Shown: piece after piece, positions 50,901 to 62,769 of the stretch
Numbering within the stretch: the first letter of the stretch is position 1
How the letters are laid out: each line of letters starts with the position of its first letter
Origin: Lingula anatina
Lineage: Eukaryota; Brachiopoda; Lingulata; Lingulida; Lingulidae
Direction: 5' to 3'
Assembly (NCBI RefSeq): GCF_001039355.2
Contig: NW_019774736.1
Coordinates: forward strand, 496,001-560,000
DNA length: 64,000 bases
Program-made: the position numbers and the translations under genes
The notes under the pieces: generated by a model
The model's input: the letters and a program-made list of their open reading frames with translations, nothing else
Told to the model about the DNA's origin: nothing
The model's database searches: none

Positions 50901-52722
50901 AAACATGACCAAAATTAAAACATTAATGAAATCATGAAAGCATATTTTTCCTAGAAGATGGATGCCTTTGGGCATAAATGTTTGCACTGGTAAAATCAAT
51001 TTCACATTTTGTATGATTTATTGGCAACATTTGTCAGGCAATGAAAGTTAAGAAATATTACATGGTTTTATGCTGCAGCAATGAAATATTCATTACGCAC
51101 ACCCTTTCTTGGAAAATTCAGCATGGGGGTACCAAAATGACAGATTCATGTTAATTGATCAATCATCACTATTTGTTTTATCTATTCATTTCAGATGTAA
51201 GCTTTATTGGGTCTATTGTCAATCCATATTGTTATTGTGCTAGAAGAGTTTCATGCAGCAGATTTCATTAAAACTACACTGAAACACAAGCTGTACAGTA
51301 CATGATTTTCCCAGTTTTCCCCACTCCCAGGACAGCAACTGATAACACTTTCACTGATGTAATGCCAATATTCCATGAATTTCCTATTCTACACATATTG
51401 TATATAAATAAGGCTTTTTCATCAGTATACTAATATACAAGATAAACTTGGCACTAACATGATCACAGACTTAAGTAGGAGCATTTTATGATGTCACCTT
51501 GTATAGCAGGCACTAAAAGGAAGATTCAAACTCAGGGAACCCTTTTTTATCATTTACTCAGTTGTTGGTATAAGCATTAATTTTGAGCACAAGATGTAAG
51601 GTAATGTGTATGTAACTGGCTATATACATGGATATTGTAGCTGTCAACAGAAACAGAAACATGAATATGAGATTGTTTTTGTACTATAACAGTATATTTT
51701 TCTATTTTCTTTTTAGATACTTACTCATTCCTTTAATTATGTAATGATTTATATTAATAACCAAATTAAGGCACATTAATTTGTAGTACTATTATTCCCC
51801 TGCTCATATGTGTAAGTGCATTTTACACAAAATTAATATATGCAAGTTATTTTGATAGTAATTCTTGTCTAAGCCAAGAAAAAGAAATTGGTCCATATTA
51901 AGTACCTGTATTTTCAGTTAAATACTTGATTGTTGGAAATATTTATTCCAACAAAGTAGTACGGTATGTACTGGTATTATTAAAATGCACATTCATACCA
52001 AAAAGCCAATTATGTTTACCAAATAAAACAAGAATGTTAGAGATTTTTTATTATCATCATAGCATTTCTTTTCTATTGACATACTCCCCCCCCCCCCCCC
52101 CCCCCCCGTCCTTCTTTTTTTTATGTCATTTCAGTAATAACGAGTATCTTCCAGCGTGACAGTGCCATTAATAATACCAGTAAATATAGCCTGCGCATCT
52201 ACAATACAAAGGGGAGAGGGGAAGAGCCCTGCTGGAACATTGTTACCCAAATAATCGACGTCATGAAGTAAAGAGTGGTCATTTAGCGGAACCCGGAAAA
52301 TCCTCTCTTTTGATAATCCGATAGTTAATCCGCCGTTGATTTCCACAGGTGAGACAAAATTCCAATCACTAATCAGTATCTGGTCTCGAACATTTTTCGA
52401 TCTCTTAAATTTGAATACTAAACATTCCTAAATATTTGTCACCTGGTTTCGTGTGGTATATTGAAGTACTGAAACCAAACTATAAATTGAATAAAACCAC
52501 ATAAAACTGAAAACATGCATCCCTTGTTCGGAATTTGCCAACGAAGCCGGAAGTAAAATCATGCATTCCCCTGCGGACCTGCACACATTTTACGCTGTAC
52601 ATATAAACACGATGAACCGTAACAGTACCCCTGGTCTTACCGATTTCATCTCCATGTCCCATAGAACACAAAGCATGTAGCAGATCTGGAGATAAGATAA
52701 ATGGTATTCCCTTCAACGGCAT
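44999..52722 (-). CDS. FUOM: Fucose mutarotase, complete, 7 exons including a 16-nt micro-exon
   Basis: RbsD/FucU-family enzyme that interconverts alpha- and beta-L-fucose in the cytosol and so feeds fucose salvage. Minus-strand exons in order: 52722-52641, 50897-50845, 50450-50435, 46513-46443, 45621-45520, 45425-45352, 45053-44999. They join in frame to 150 residues; human has 154. Conserved parts: LSPDLLHALCSMGHGDEI (residues 10-27) with the active-site histidine H23, then ADAHFPGSSIC, and FEFYERAKRAFAVVQTGE (117-134) followed by YGNIILKKG (138-146). Exon 3 codes only ELRAD plus part of a glycine, and dropping it would break the frame. Start chosen at MPLKGIP because it lines up with the family start; the 14 upstream codons do not. 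Introns hold a Harbinger-like MITE, a repeat copy and an orphan open frame. Confidence 0.97.
45686..45858. mobile_element. 173-bp Harbinger-like MITE in FUOM intron 4
   Basis: Inverted arms starting GGCCTCATTCAGAAT, including gactaactagttcgagggtc, flanked by TAA (45683-45685, 45859-45861). Same target and end type as the element at 30183 but a different sequence family. Confidence 0.8.
47347..47382. repeat. Perfect hairpin in FUOM intron 3
   Basis: A 14-bp stem (atgctgtaatttaa and its exact complement) with an 8-nt loop. No target duplication or small-RNA features recognised. Confidence 0.6.
49565..49885 (+). repeat. Interspersed repeat R1, internally deleted copy, FUOM intron 3
   Basis: The start matches the other copies, then it jumps to the aatctcttaagagatt part and ends near aaacagct, as at 32290-32475. 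The middle of the repeat is missing. Confidence 0.65.
52086..52107 (+). repeat. C22 tract in FUOM intron 1
   Basis: Uninterrupted poly-C. Similar runs occur at 33731-33750 (20 C) and 38770-38785. Lengths of such runs are often wrong in assemblies. Confidence 0.9.
52131..52418 (-). CDS. Orphan open frame inside FUOM intron 1
   Basis: The minus-strand frame is open for about 95 codons after a possible acceptor (gtttag, ending 52419) and ends in a stop at 52131. It lacks an in-frame ATG, so it would be a terminal exon. It contains EINGGLTIGLSKERIF and DVDYLGNNVPAG, which read like protein, and its GC content exceeds that of the surroundings. I do not recognise it. An alternative last exon for FUOM or a decayed gene are both possible. 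Confidence 0.25.
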   Translation of the reverse strand, partial: VFKFKRSKNVRDQILISDWNFVSPVEINGGLTIGLSKERIFRVPLNDHSLLHDVDYLGNNVPAGLFPSPLCIVDAQAIFTGIINGTVTLEDTRYY

Positions 52723-53940
52723 TTTAATTCCCTCGGTGTTAGTGTCCTTTGAAAAGTAGGTCATAAAGTTGACTCGTTTTCGACTTGAACGTTGTTAAGT
52801 CGAGTAAGGAGGACCCAAACAGGGAAGTCCCTCAAACCAAGGAGTTATAACTCCTTGCTTAAACTTATGCTCGAATTAAGATAATGAGGAAATTTGATCT
52901 TTTACTCAAACTGCTGCTGTTATGTCGCTCGCTGTCACAATTCCTGATCTTATAATAAATAAATGTCGCATTTCTACCCCCTCCTTTTTATTTTGGGGAG
53001 GGGGGGAGAGGAAAATGAATAGGCCTACACATTTTTAGTTGGAGGGTGTGTGTGTGTGTGTGTGAAGCCAGTGCTCCCCCATGTGTTTGCAGTGAACTGT
53101 TCAGTTATGAACATAATGTGCACTTCACTGTGAACCTTTCTATAAATAACCAAAGCTGCATACTCCTCTTTTTAAAGATCAATAGGCCTACCAATGGTGA
53201 AAGTGTTTTACTGTCTACATGTAATAGGCCTACCCGAAGTTTAACTCGCAAGATTCCAGGTTAGTACGACTAGTACGCTTATCCTTGTAGATTGCGACGT
53301 TTAGGGCCTATGGGGAAAATGTGGCAACTCAATTTAGTTAACAATTTGCCGATAAATATCACAGTAAGTCAAGCAGTCTGCGCAAAAGAAAATATATTAT
53401 CTTAAATATGATTATTAATTTTCTGCAACCGCTGGCATAAGATGGTGGTAATTCTGTGTTGCGGTCTCACTGCGGTACCTGTAAAAACTTTCCGACTATC
53501 GTTGATTTCTTCACAAAATGAAGATATATGGACTTTAAACCAATAATTCATCGTCCGCAGAGCTGTATACATTATGACTTGGTCGTAACCAAACAGTTTC
53601 CGATTGCGACATGTGCGTTGGCCACCCAGAGAAAAGAAAAGAAAAAGAAAAAAAAAGAGGTAATGGGCATGTCCCGCTAGTACGTAATACGTGATCCCCG
53701 CGGTTCCTGTTTCTGTACCGTTGTAAAGTAAAGTGGGGTATTCAAAGCCGATGAGGGTAACTTCCAAGTACGCGATGAGTCAACCTACATGTAAGTGACA
53801 TAGCTTATCTAGACATTATCTTTCGGATCATCCGAAACGGCGCTACTATTTTGTCGAAGTAAGATTAATCTTTTCTAATGTACAATAATTTGTGATTACA
53901 CAGGGTTTATTGCATAATTGTTGAAATATTCGACAACGTG
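52723..53940. other. Intergenic between the divergent FUOM and gene B
   Basis: More GC- and CpG-containing than average. Holds the palindrome at 52838, three TAGGCCTA octamers within about 210 bp (from 53021) and a near-palindrome ttcggatcatccgaa at 53822-53836. No gene recognised. Confidence 0.5.
52838..52857. repeat. Perfect 20-bp palindrome upstream of FUOM
   Basis: Two halves of caaggagtta in inverted order about 116 bp above the FUOM start codon. It could bind a dimeric factor; nothing else supports that. Confidence 0.5.
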
Positions 53941-53956
53941 CGAATCCGATACGGTG

Positions 53957-53966
53957 GGGGTTCCCC
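53957..53966 (+). promoter_or_regulatory. Perfect kappa-B match upstream of gene B
   Basis: Reads ggggttcccc, a palindromic fit to GGGRNNYYCC, about 140 bp above the TATA box. This is the distance expected of an NF-kB/Rel enhancer in an inducible immune gene. A CRE-like tgacgtga (minus strand, near 54010) lies between the two. Confidence 0.35.
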
Positions 53967-54106
53967 GATTTTAAATGCGGCACTCATAACAAAGGGCACT
54001 TCCGTAGGTGCACGTCACGTCAGACATCACATCCTATTCCGACCCACATCAAGAAAATCCATTAGGACATTGGGCATTTCTATATTTAACCCATGAATTC
54101 AACACG

Positions 54107-54113
54107 TATAAAA
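54107..54113 (+). promoter_or_regulatory. TATA box of gene B
   Basis: Reads tataaaa followed by more A. It predicts a cap site near 54137. No ATG lies between there and the proposed start at 54234, which supports both calls. Confidence 0.55.
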
Positions 54114-54233
54114 AAAGATTTCACCACCATCCGAGACATTACAATCTCGAGCCTCTGAACCGACAGCATCACTCAAGACTACAATTAATAAGAAACGAAA
54201 TCACACTATCTATATTGAAGGAAGATTTTACAG

Positions 54234-55619
54234 ATGGCAATGGGAATTATCCAAAGTATGTAGAAGTATGATAAATAGTACATAATATTTTATTGTGGGT
54301 TATTTAACGTTGTGGCATATTTTTTATCTTGTTTTGCAAAGTTTAACTGAAATTTAAAGCGTTCAAAAACAACTGTTGGAGTTTTATTGAGAATGTTTAA
54401 TCTTAACTGAATGTTTTTATCGTTTTAGATTCATGTCTGCTACTCTTGTGCTTGGCTAGTTGCACTGTCGCAGTGCCTCTGAGGAAATCCCGCGATACCT
54501 CTTCTTCGACGGCGGCACCAACTTCGCCCCTTCTTAGATGGCACCAACCGTGTGGGGGTAGTAGTCCTGTGAGCAACGGCCCAGCCCTACCCGCGATGCC
54601 TGCTCCTCCTCTGGGTCAGTCTGCTTTCACCATACGTATGCACATCACTGACAATATGAACAAAGTGAAGGATCTTCGTAAACGATGGGTAAGGGTTTTT
54701 CATCATCTTCTTCTAAATGAAGAAAAAAATGTAAAAACTAAAACATGATGATGATTCATATACTGAAACCTAAACTTTTTAAAGTATAGAAATTTAGTTT
54801 CTTATACTAACATCAAGTAATGCAGCTTTTTATTGAGATCGAAACTTATATGAAATTTCTGTTATTTCAGGTACAAGAAAGATTTCACAGCGATCCTGAA
54901 TATATCAACTGGATTGAATCTCAGTACATAGTGTACAGTAGTTTGCCACAAGAGGAGCACTGGTCTCAGTTTGTTGGGATTCAAAATGCTGTAAATAACG
55001 TAAGTCCTCCAATTTCGACATGTGATTCTAGTAATTTTTTAAAAGTTATATTACATAAACTAGTCTATATGTTTTAATGATTGTCGCTTTTGGAAAAAAT
55101 GTTCTTCTATGGAAAAGATAGTTGAATGTTTATCTTGCTCATTTCAAGGAATCGTGACGTTTGTTATTGCACCATTGTTTACATAGTTCCTGCAAAACGC
55201 TTGCATCGCCATCTGCAGTAAGAAATAATAACTAACGTTTTCTACTTCTATTTCAGATGGACGAGTTCTTTTCACAGAGTTATATTTGGCTAGCCAAAAT
55301 AGCAGTGCACTTAGAAGAAATAAGGATAGATGAGCTCGCGTCCAATACAGTTTTTAACCAAGAAAACGTCGATGCTCATATGATCCAGAGTGCTGAGGAT
55401 CAGCTGTACGTCTGCATGTGCGCCGTTCATACCCTCATGACGTCCAGGAACCTGCAGCTGGACCAGACGATCGAGCGAGACATACTGGAGACTACTTTCG
55501 CTGACCCGCCAGGCAATTCAAAGACCCTGAGGTACAACAGAGACTGGATCGTTTTCAACCATTTCCTGAAACTCCTAACTCATTTGGAAAAGGTTTACAC
55601 CGAACTCCAACAAATGTAA
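54234..55619 (+). CDS. Gene B: secreted helical cytokine-like protein, 257 residues, paralogue of gene A
   Basis: Unnamed gene. Coding exons: 54234-54255 (7 codons plus 1 nt), 54429-54688, 54871-54999, 55257-55619; intron phases 1, 0, 0. The start is the first ATG after the likely cap site, and the splice completes a signal peptide (MAMGIIQNSCLLLLCLASC). A P/S/T-rich stretch follows (residues 28-80), then helices. No N-glycosylation site is seen, unlike gene A. Cysteines in the mature part: 49, 190, 192. The last helix begins R-Y-N-R-D-W (229-234) and runs to the C-terminus as FLKLLTHLEKVYTEL. The tiny first coding exon in phase 1 with phase-0 inner introns is the pattern I recall for IL-6, LIF, growth hormone and erythropoietin genes. 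I infer a long-chain class I cytokine-like ligand; structure prediction would settle it. Confidence 0.82.
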
Positions 55620-56280
55620 GAAGTTGAACTCTTTAAATTTTGATAATCTCCGTGGTAATACGGACAAAACAGTTTACTTGATTTGGGTCCGTTCTGTTAT
55701 CTGTGCCTAGGGGTGTGCAGCTGCATGAAGGACTACGGCATCTATTATGATCTCTTACAATACAGTTTATCCATTATGGCATTCCAGCTTTAAGTGTGCG
55801 TTTACAAATTCATTTGTATATTTACCATTAAAAGTTGAGGGACGAAATTAGTAAACAAAGAGTAAACTCAGTGCTTTAGAATTTTCGCTTATGTGAAAAT
55901 GATAATAGTAGCGGCTATGCCGTGTTTTATGTAAGTGGGTTTTATCCACTGTCGATTATTTGTGTTTGGATTGGATAACTTTGTGCTATGTGTATTCGTA
56001 TTTATATATATTCATTATTTATCATATAGGGAATTTAAAATACCAATTCCTATAGTTAATAATTATGCTTGTACATAGGCTTTTATTTATTGAACTTCAA
56101 TGTTCTTGTGAGCTTTATACCAATTTTCCAGTCGATTCAATGTTAGCAGTGATATATTTATAATCTTCATCTTCCATTTTGGAATTAGGTATTTATTGAG
56201 CTGCCTGTGATATTTTTGTGAACTTACAATTTTTACCATATGTTGAAACAATAAAGTTGTTAAAGTTAAATCTACTGCTT
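55620..56280 (+). promoter_or_regulatory. Gene B 3' UTR with AU-rich motifs
   Basis: Follows the gene B stop and ends just past the AATAAA at 56250-56255. About six ATTTA pentamers lie in roughly 400 bp, with an exact TTATTTATT nonamer at 56083-56091 and a near match around 56015-56023. Such elements shorten the life of vertebrate cytokine mRNAs. The local base composition is AT-rich, so chance explains part of this. Confidence 0.4.
56250..56255 (+). terminator. Polyadenylation signal of gene B
   Basis: AATAAA about 630 nt below the stop codon, followed by T- and G/T-rich sequence. Confidence 0.6.
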
Positions 56281-57818
56281 TGTCTCTAACTTACTTTGTT
56301 TAACTGCTACGATTCAAGCGCCAGCGATCAGAAGGAACTTATTCTTGTATACTTTTACTGCCAGACGTGAAAATGAGAACGAAGTTTTTTATCACCTTAA
56401 ATGATTTGGGCATTTGTTCCTGGACATCTCTGATGTAACCGTTTTGGAGATGGAAACTGGTCGCTGACTTTACCTTAAAATATCACAAAATTGACCCTAT
56501 ATTTATATTTAGTCACTACATGCCGTGTTCTCATTCTACGGTATCAAGTACTGTGAAAATGAAAGGCCAAATTTGCTCATTAGTCATCATATATTTCCGA
56601 CAGGTCGGACTCTCGAGCAGACGGGGTTTTTTTTGTTCTTATTCACTTTTTAATATTTATTGATTGATTTTAGGGGTATCTGGTGCATTGAAGGTGGTCA
56701 AAGACATAATGAAAGCGAATTTAATTGGGAATGATGTATGGAATGCGTGTCATCTATAAGATTTTAATGGACAAAAGCAACGATAAAAGATTATTCAGAG
56801 GGCCACAAAAAGTTATTTGGTTCGACGCAGAAAAGAAGGCATTGACCCCATGAGCATTAGCTTAATTCTTGTCAATACCAGAATTAATTCACAAAATTAA
56901 TTACTTCTTCGATATAATGTTTTGTCCTCAAATTAAAGCTAGTCGTTACATGACACCACGTCTAATTATCAAGCAGAAGTGTAAGCTGCATTTCCAGTTT
57001 TTGAAAGGACGCAAGAATGTAAATCACAATGCTCGCTAATCAAAAACCTTCGGCGTTAAAATGGATCTTATACATTATGCATCACAATTAACAGAGATTC
57101 TCATTGGAATAGATAATTAATACATCCGATGAACTTGTCTTTCATTATAATATATTGTCGGAGTTTGATATTTGGTTTCCCCTCAACAACTCAATGATCT
57201 TCCTTTTTAATTAAGCAGAGATGAACGAATAGACTAATAGGGATAGAGTTGTCAAGCATTTGTCTCAATGTATCATTAAACTAATCCCATATCAAATTGA
57301 CCACTTCTTTGTCTATGTCATGATTCTCTTGACAATTAGCATTTGAAAATAAGGGAAGCATTTTATCATTAGTCAACAAATATTTCCAACAGCCTACACT
57401 GTCACCTTTTTTGAGAAAATCTGACTCAAGGAATTCTTTATTTGAAAAATGTGATATTAGAAGCAGTCAAGATGTAATTGTGCCAGTTAATGAAACCAAT
57501 GTAACTTGAAATGCTGAATGGAATGATCGATCAGGCATTACGAAATAAAGAGGCAATTAAAGCAATAGTCACAAGCAATGAGAGTTTTTTAATCTGATGA
57601 TGAACAGAAGGCATTGGCGGCCTATTAGCTTGTGTTTTCTTGTTAATACCGATTCACATATATATTTTGGTCCTGGAATCGAAAAGGTGTCGTTATAAAT
57701 CAGATGAGTAATGGAAGATACCAGATTGTGGGGTCATTTTGAACGAAATGAAAAAATTCAATTGTTTCTACATTTAACTTTTAGCGATACAATCAGAATT
57801 CATATTTACGCCGACTGT

Positions 57819-57861
<43 letters not shown>

Positions 57862-60800
57862 CCCTTCAAAGCTTTAGGGCTACCAGTCTTAACGTTCTAC
57901 CAGCCCGAACACAAAACCACCTGCCTCAAGTGAAAGTGATCAAATGCCAAAATTAAATGCAGCCACATACTGTTTTAGCACATTAAACCAAATTCAGACG
58001 TTTTCCAAGTTAACGAGATATTCTAAATATCGGAAAAGTAATCTTTCACTGGTTCGACTAAAAATTATCTAGTTAGAAGCATCCTGTTTCATCTCACTGG
58101 GTCGTCTTCTTCTTAATGCGTTTGGGATTGTGCTCTATTTGTATAATGCATGTATATCATAAGGATAGTTTCTTGAATTGATCCATTAATGCTTTGATCC
58201 ATCTATGATATTGGTTTGAAGAATTGTCCTATGTCACTTTGCAATATGTTGACTGTGGGCCCCTTCAGTAAACCCTTGACTTTACTTCTACGCAATTTCT
58301 GTTACATCCCAAAAATATGCAGCATAAATCACTTACTTCCCTATAACTAACTATTTTATCTTTTTTTTAAATTATATTTATTTGAAGCTCAAAGTTAAAA
58401 TGTGTTGACAGTCATACCAATTGGTCGGGGTGTAATTGCTTGTCGTTATTGTATGTTGATACCCTGATCTCACTTTACCGCCTACATGTTAATACATGTA
58501 GATCTATACAATAAATGAGGAGCCTTAAGGACCACGCCCTCTTTCTCTTAAGATGTCTAAAAGACTAGCAGCAGCTGTTCAATTATTTATCTATCTTATT
58601 TTATTATTGCAATAATCATACCAATAACCATGGTAAATTAAGACTTAAAAACAAGATTACAATACACTGTGTATCATTTTCTGCTGGTGGATTAATAAAC
58701 CCTTCTCATTTTTTATTTCGGAAATATCAAAAAGAATGTTTACAGCAAATAGGTTACTGGGTGCGTTCATACAATTCTAGACTTAACAAAAAAAGAAGAA
58801 AAAACAGAATATGAAGCCATTTAAAATATGAGACTATTTAATAATGCAGCGTACAAAGCGATACTACATTTAGAACAACAGACACATTACAATATTGAAA
58901 CAGCGGAATAAAAAGGAAACTAATTAAGCCGAACTACATAAAACCGGTGTTGTTTCTTTATTGGCGTGGTTCAGCTATATTTCAGTATAAGACAGCCATT
59001 GACGGTCTCTGTGCGGTCGACTGCAAACACAAAACATGTGTTGTGAGAACATTAGCTGAATACTTGTGGATGGAGTGATTAACGGGAGACTAAAGTGTAA
59101 TCTTGGATAAGGCACGTCTTGTGCTCGTATTTTCGCCTTCTTGGAAAACGTAAAAACTGCTCACGCCATAGTCAATGATAAAAAGCAAGATTTATAGACA
59201 AAGTTCAATGTTTTTCCCGACTGTTGTGCAAAATAAAATCAAACTTGTTTAAGTTTAACGAAAAACAAAACAATTAATTTGTTCTTACGTTAATAAGACC
59301 CTAATTTGGTCAGTACAATAATACTACGCATACGAGTGCTTCTAGAAGGTAAATCTACCGGGTTCAACAACGTAAGCGGATATCAAGAGGGGTGAGCCCG
59401 ATGGAAGCACCATTTCCCTTTGTCCTACCCAGATGCTGTGGCAAAACAACCTGTTTCTTTGAGGTCGTGACTGAGTTGTTAATATTTCGGCCAGCCAGAT
59501 GCTCGCTTCCAGCCTAATAATAGACTTGAGTGAAATGCACAGTGTACATCCTGGAATTTTTTTTTTTTCAATTTTAAGAAATGAAAAACATGCCCAATTT
59601 TCTACCCACAAAATGTTTTTTTTTTCACAACAGTTTAATACACGATGCATATCCCGAATCAAACTACCCATAATTTTTACATTCTATAATGTTTCGCAAT
59701 AGACATGGAGCAGTTAAGCCTCTTCAGAATCACTTATATCCTCTTATGGAAATTGTCTTATTTCTAAAAGGATGCCGGGAGTATGTTTGGATCACTGGGA
59801 AGGACACAATCCTTGCATCCAATGCAGGGTAACCCAGGTTTTCTTACATGTGATTGCACCCAATGTCCCAAAAAAGTTCTAGGAGTCAATTCAAAAACAC
59901 TAAGCACACGGCACACACAGCTGCGAACAGAGAGTAAACAAACTACATTGTACATTACACATGTATTACGTATTATGGTGTGACATTAAGTAGTTAGGGA
60001 TCTGTCATTTACCTTTTGCACTCTCGAAGAGAGCGTATTACAGCTGTTAAGACAGAAGAGTGTATGGCGTAGGGGTGTCGTGCATATTGTGGTAAAAAGC
60101 ACGATGCAAAACACGGATATTTTGTGTAATTGTCGACCGCCATTAAAAGGATAAGTCATTATGCAATTTTAAAGGGAGTGTTTATTTGTTTGTGATTTTT
60201 GAAAATGGTCCACGTGACACGAAGAAACCAATATGCTAAGTAAAACTTTACAAATGATTTTTTTAAATCTTATTTTAATATACATTATATCTAACGCATA
60301 TGATTCACAGTGCTCAGCTTGAAATAACTTTACACTGATTGCCACGACCTTTTTTATTTTGAGTCAACTCAAGACGATGTATCCTTTTTCCGCAATACAT
60401 GTATATATTGTTCACATATAATACGCTTCATTTCCAATATCGATACAGTAAGAATACCCGATAAAGCCAAACATTTGTTGAAGTCTATTTTGGTTAATAG
60501 TTTTGCCCAAGCCTTTGACCACACCAAATACCACAGCAATGCATTGTCACGTAATCCAAGCTGAGAAAAATCATTTTACGATTTTACTTCCTCTAATTAT
60601 TTAGACCAGTTCTTCCTTGTCAGGACAGGGAAGAGTTGTGAAATACTGTCCTACCGAGGAAGGACTGAGCACATTCAATGACTTTGTATTTTTTGAAGAT
60701 CCAAGATTAAACATTTGATAGGTTTTCTTTATCCAACAGCTATTTATACAAGAAAATGAAAATGCGCCTTCCTATAATTTCATCATCTCATTTCCGTGGT

Positions 60801-61950
60801 CAAATGTAACCGAAAAGTTAATGTATTATATAGCAGTACAAACCTTATTACCCGAAATAGCTACTGATAAAAGAAAAATAATGCTAAAATGTAAACTCTT
60901 TGAGTTAAATTGGCTTGAGGAAAAACAACCCTGTGTATTATTTTTCGTCTTAATTGTCTTTCCTTTCGGTTGTAACGCAGCGTCATCGTTATTTTTACTC
61001 CCGCATAATCATTCAATAATTCGTTAACCTGCACCCTTTATCGAGGGGCAAAACAATAGAATTCTACTTATTTTTGGGGGACATGGCATACGTAAATCCT
61101 GTGGTAAAAACGAACAGGACAAACCTGACCAAAACACGATAACACTGTAGACTACTTCCCTGCAGTGTCATAACTGTCATTTCAAACCGCAGTCAACAAT
61201 AATAAAATTGATGAAAAGGCACTTCATCACCTATCAAATCTATCATGTCTCATCTCGTCATACATTAAGTGACTGGGAAAACGCAATTTCCTCAGATTTC
61301 CTAGGAATCGCATGCCATACAAGCCTGCAATGATAGTCATTCTATGCTGATTAGCTTACGTCAGTACACTTAACTATATTTATATATATATTACCGAGAG
61401 AGCATATGGAAGCTTGTACTGGGTCCTTTACAGAAACAAGCGCAAAATTGTCAAAATCACAATGATTATCTACTCGCACTTCAGTGTTTTTTTATGTTGA
61501 CGCCGCACTTGCCAATTGTGTCAGTTGAGACAAACGCACTTGCTTGACTACAAAATGTGCTGACATGCGAAAGAAGCTAAAATCAGAGCCACAGTAAATT
61601 AACGCACATACACTTTTCTTTTTGTTGGACACATTTTGATTAATAACCAACTAAATCCCTTGTAGATTTCTATCGGCATTTATCTCCTTCTTGGGGATAA
61701 TTACTTAGGGCAAATTTCATGCACTTCGTTTATCTATCATTGACAGGGCTTTTTCTAACTCGAGCCTCAGATTTGTGAGCACAAATGCCCAAATTAATGA
61801 CTCCAGCCACGAAATACACTATCCTAACATAAAATAACTTGCCACAAGCACAGCGTTTCATTACACAAACCGTTTATCCGCTTATCTAACCGTTTGATAC
61901 GTTCCATAACTTCCATATGAGCCGGAGACACATTGACCTTTTTAGTACAC
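56281..61950. other. Intergenic, no supported gene
   Basis: AT-rich. Minus-strand patches near 59390-59520 and 59780-59950 read somewhat like decayed protein (for example PGLPCIGCKDC) and could be old retroelement pieces, but no domain is recognisable. Confidence 0.45.
57821..57858 (+). repeat. A38 tract
   Basis: Uninterrupted poly-A in intergenic DNA, with no recognisable element upstream. Confidence 0.95.
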
Positions 61951-62472
61951 CAGGTATCGCTTTTAGTGACAATTTTTCCCGCTTGGTGAGCCACTTGACG
62001 GGGCAGCAGGCCCTAGACTGCGCGTGATGGAGGGATCGGATTTTTGTTGTGTGCCTGGGCAGGGGTGGATCCAGGATTATTTGAAGGGGGGGGGGGGGGG
62101 GGCGCAGATTGATAAAGTTGAATTTGTCGTTCCTCTTGCCGCAGTCCAAAGCGTTTGTATTAAAAAATCAATAACAGTGTCCTCTGCCACTGGTTGTAAT
62201 GAAACCTTTTTATGACGCGCAAAACGCAATCCGAAATTCGATGGTTCGTGTCAGATTTACGTTAAGTCGCTCAAAGAAAGCTCAAGTACACATAATGACC
62301 AGTTAAGCGGTTGACGCTCGCAAACTGCATGATCTACGTGAAGTCTTCATCTTCGGAACCCTCTCCCATGACTCGCGACCGTCTCCTTAGTATATTAATT
62401 ACATGTAAGGCCAGGTGTAGCTTTTTAGTGACAACTTTTCCCGCTTGAGGCGCCACTTGACGGGACAGCAGG
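61951..62472. repeat. Direct repeat pair just before the SAP-like fragment
   Basis: About 60 bp is repeated at 61951-62010 and 62411-62472. Both copies contain ttttagtgacaa, tttcccgcttg and ccacttgacggg followed by cagcaggc. On the minus strand both copies read C-C-P-V-K-W then K-R-E-K-L-S-L-K, so they may be two remnants of one coding repeat. A left end like that of the element at 27582 (about 62060-62100) lies between them. Confidence 0.5.
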
Positions 62473-62523
62473 CAAGCTAGTCAACGTTTAGAGATGTAAA
62501 GTGAAGAAAACAAACACTATCTA

Positions 62524-62769
62524 ATGAAGAAAAAAAAAAAAAAAACGGTGAAAGAACTTAAAACAATTTTGAAAAAATATGGCAAAAATGTAAGTGGAAG
62601 GGGGGGGGGAGAACAGTTGATTGCAAGAATGAATACCATTCGCGACCAAGAACTGTATATTTCACATGATTGCTTTACCGATGAAAAATTGAGAGACTTA
62701 CAGTGGAGCGCTGATTTGGGAGATGGTCCACCGTGTCCAGTTCACAATAATACCCCCGAGACATGTTAA
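62524..62769 (+). pseudogene. SAP-like domain fragment, probably from a mobile or repeated gene
   Basis: 81 codons starting in a poly-A run. TVKELKTILKKYGKNVSG resembles the helix-turn-helix of a SAP DNA-binding motif, with EQLIARM as the second helix. The run of G at the domain centre suggests slippage or decay. The frame ends after PPCPVHN without any further domain. SAP motifs open several transposon-linked and YqaJ-type proteins; the link here is inference. Confidence 0.35.

Noticed and set aside
53402-53767. 121-codon minus-strand open frame
   Set aside because: Includes a low-complexity F/L run from a GAAAA-rich tract; no splice sites, signal or family likeness.
54008-54271. 87-codon plus-strand frame at the gene B start
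   Set aside because: Runs through the TATA box and 5' UTR in a frame different from the gene B mini-exon.
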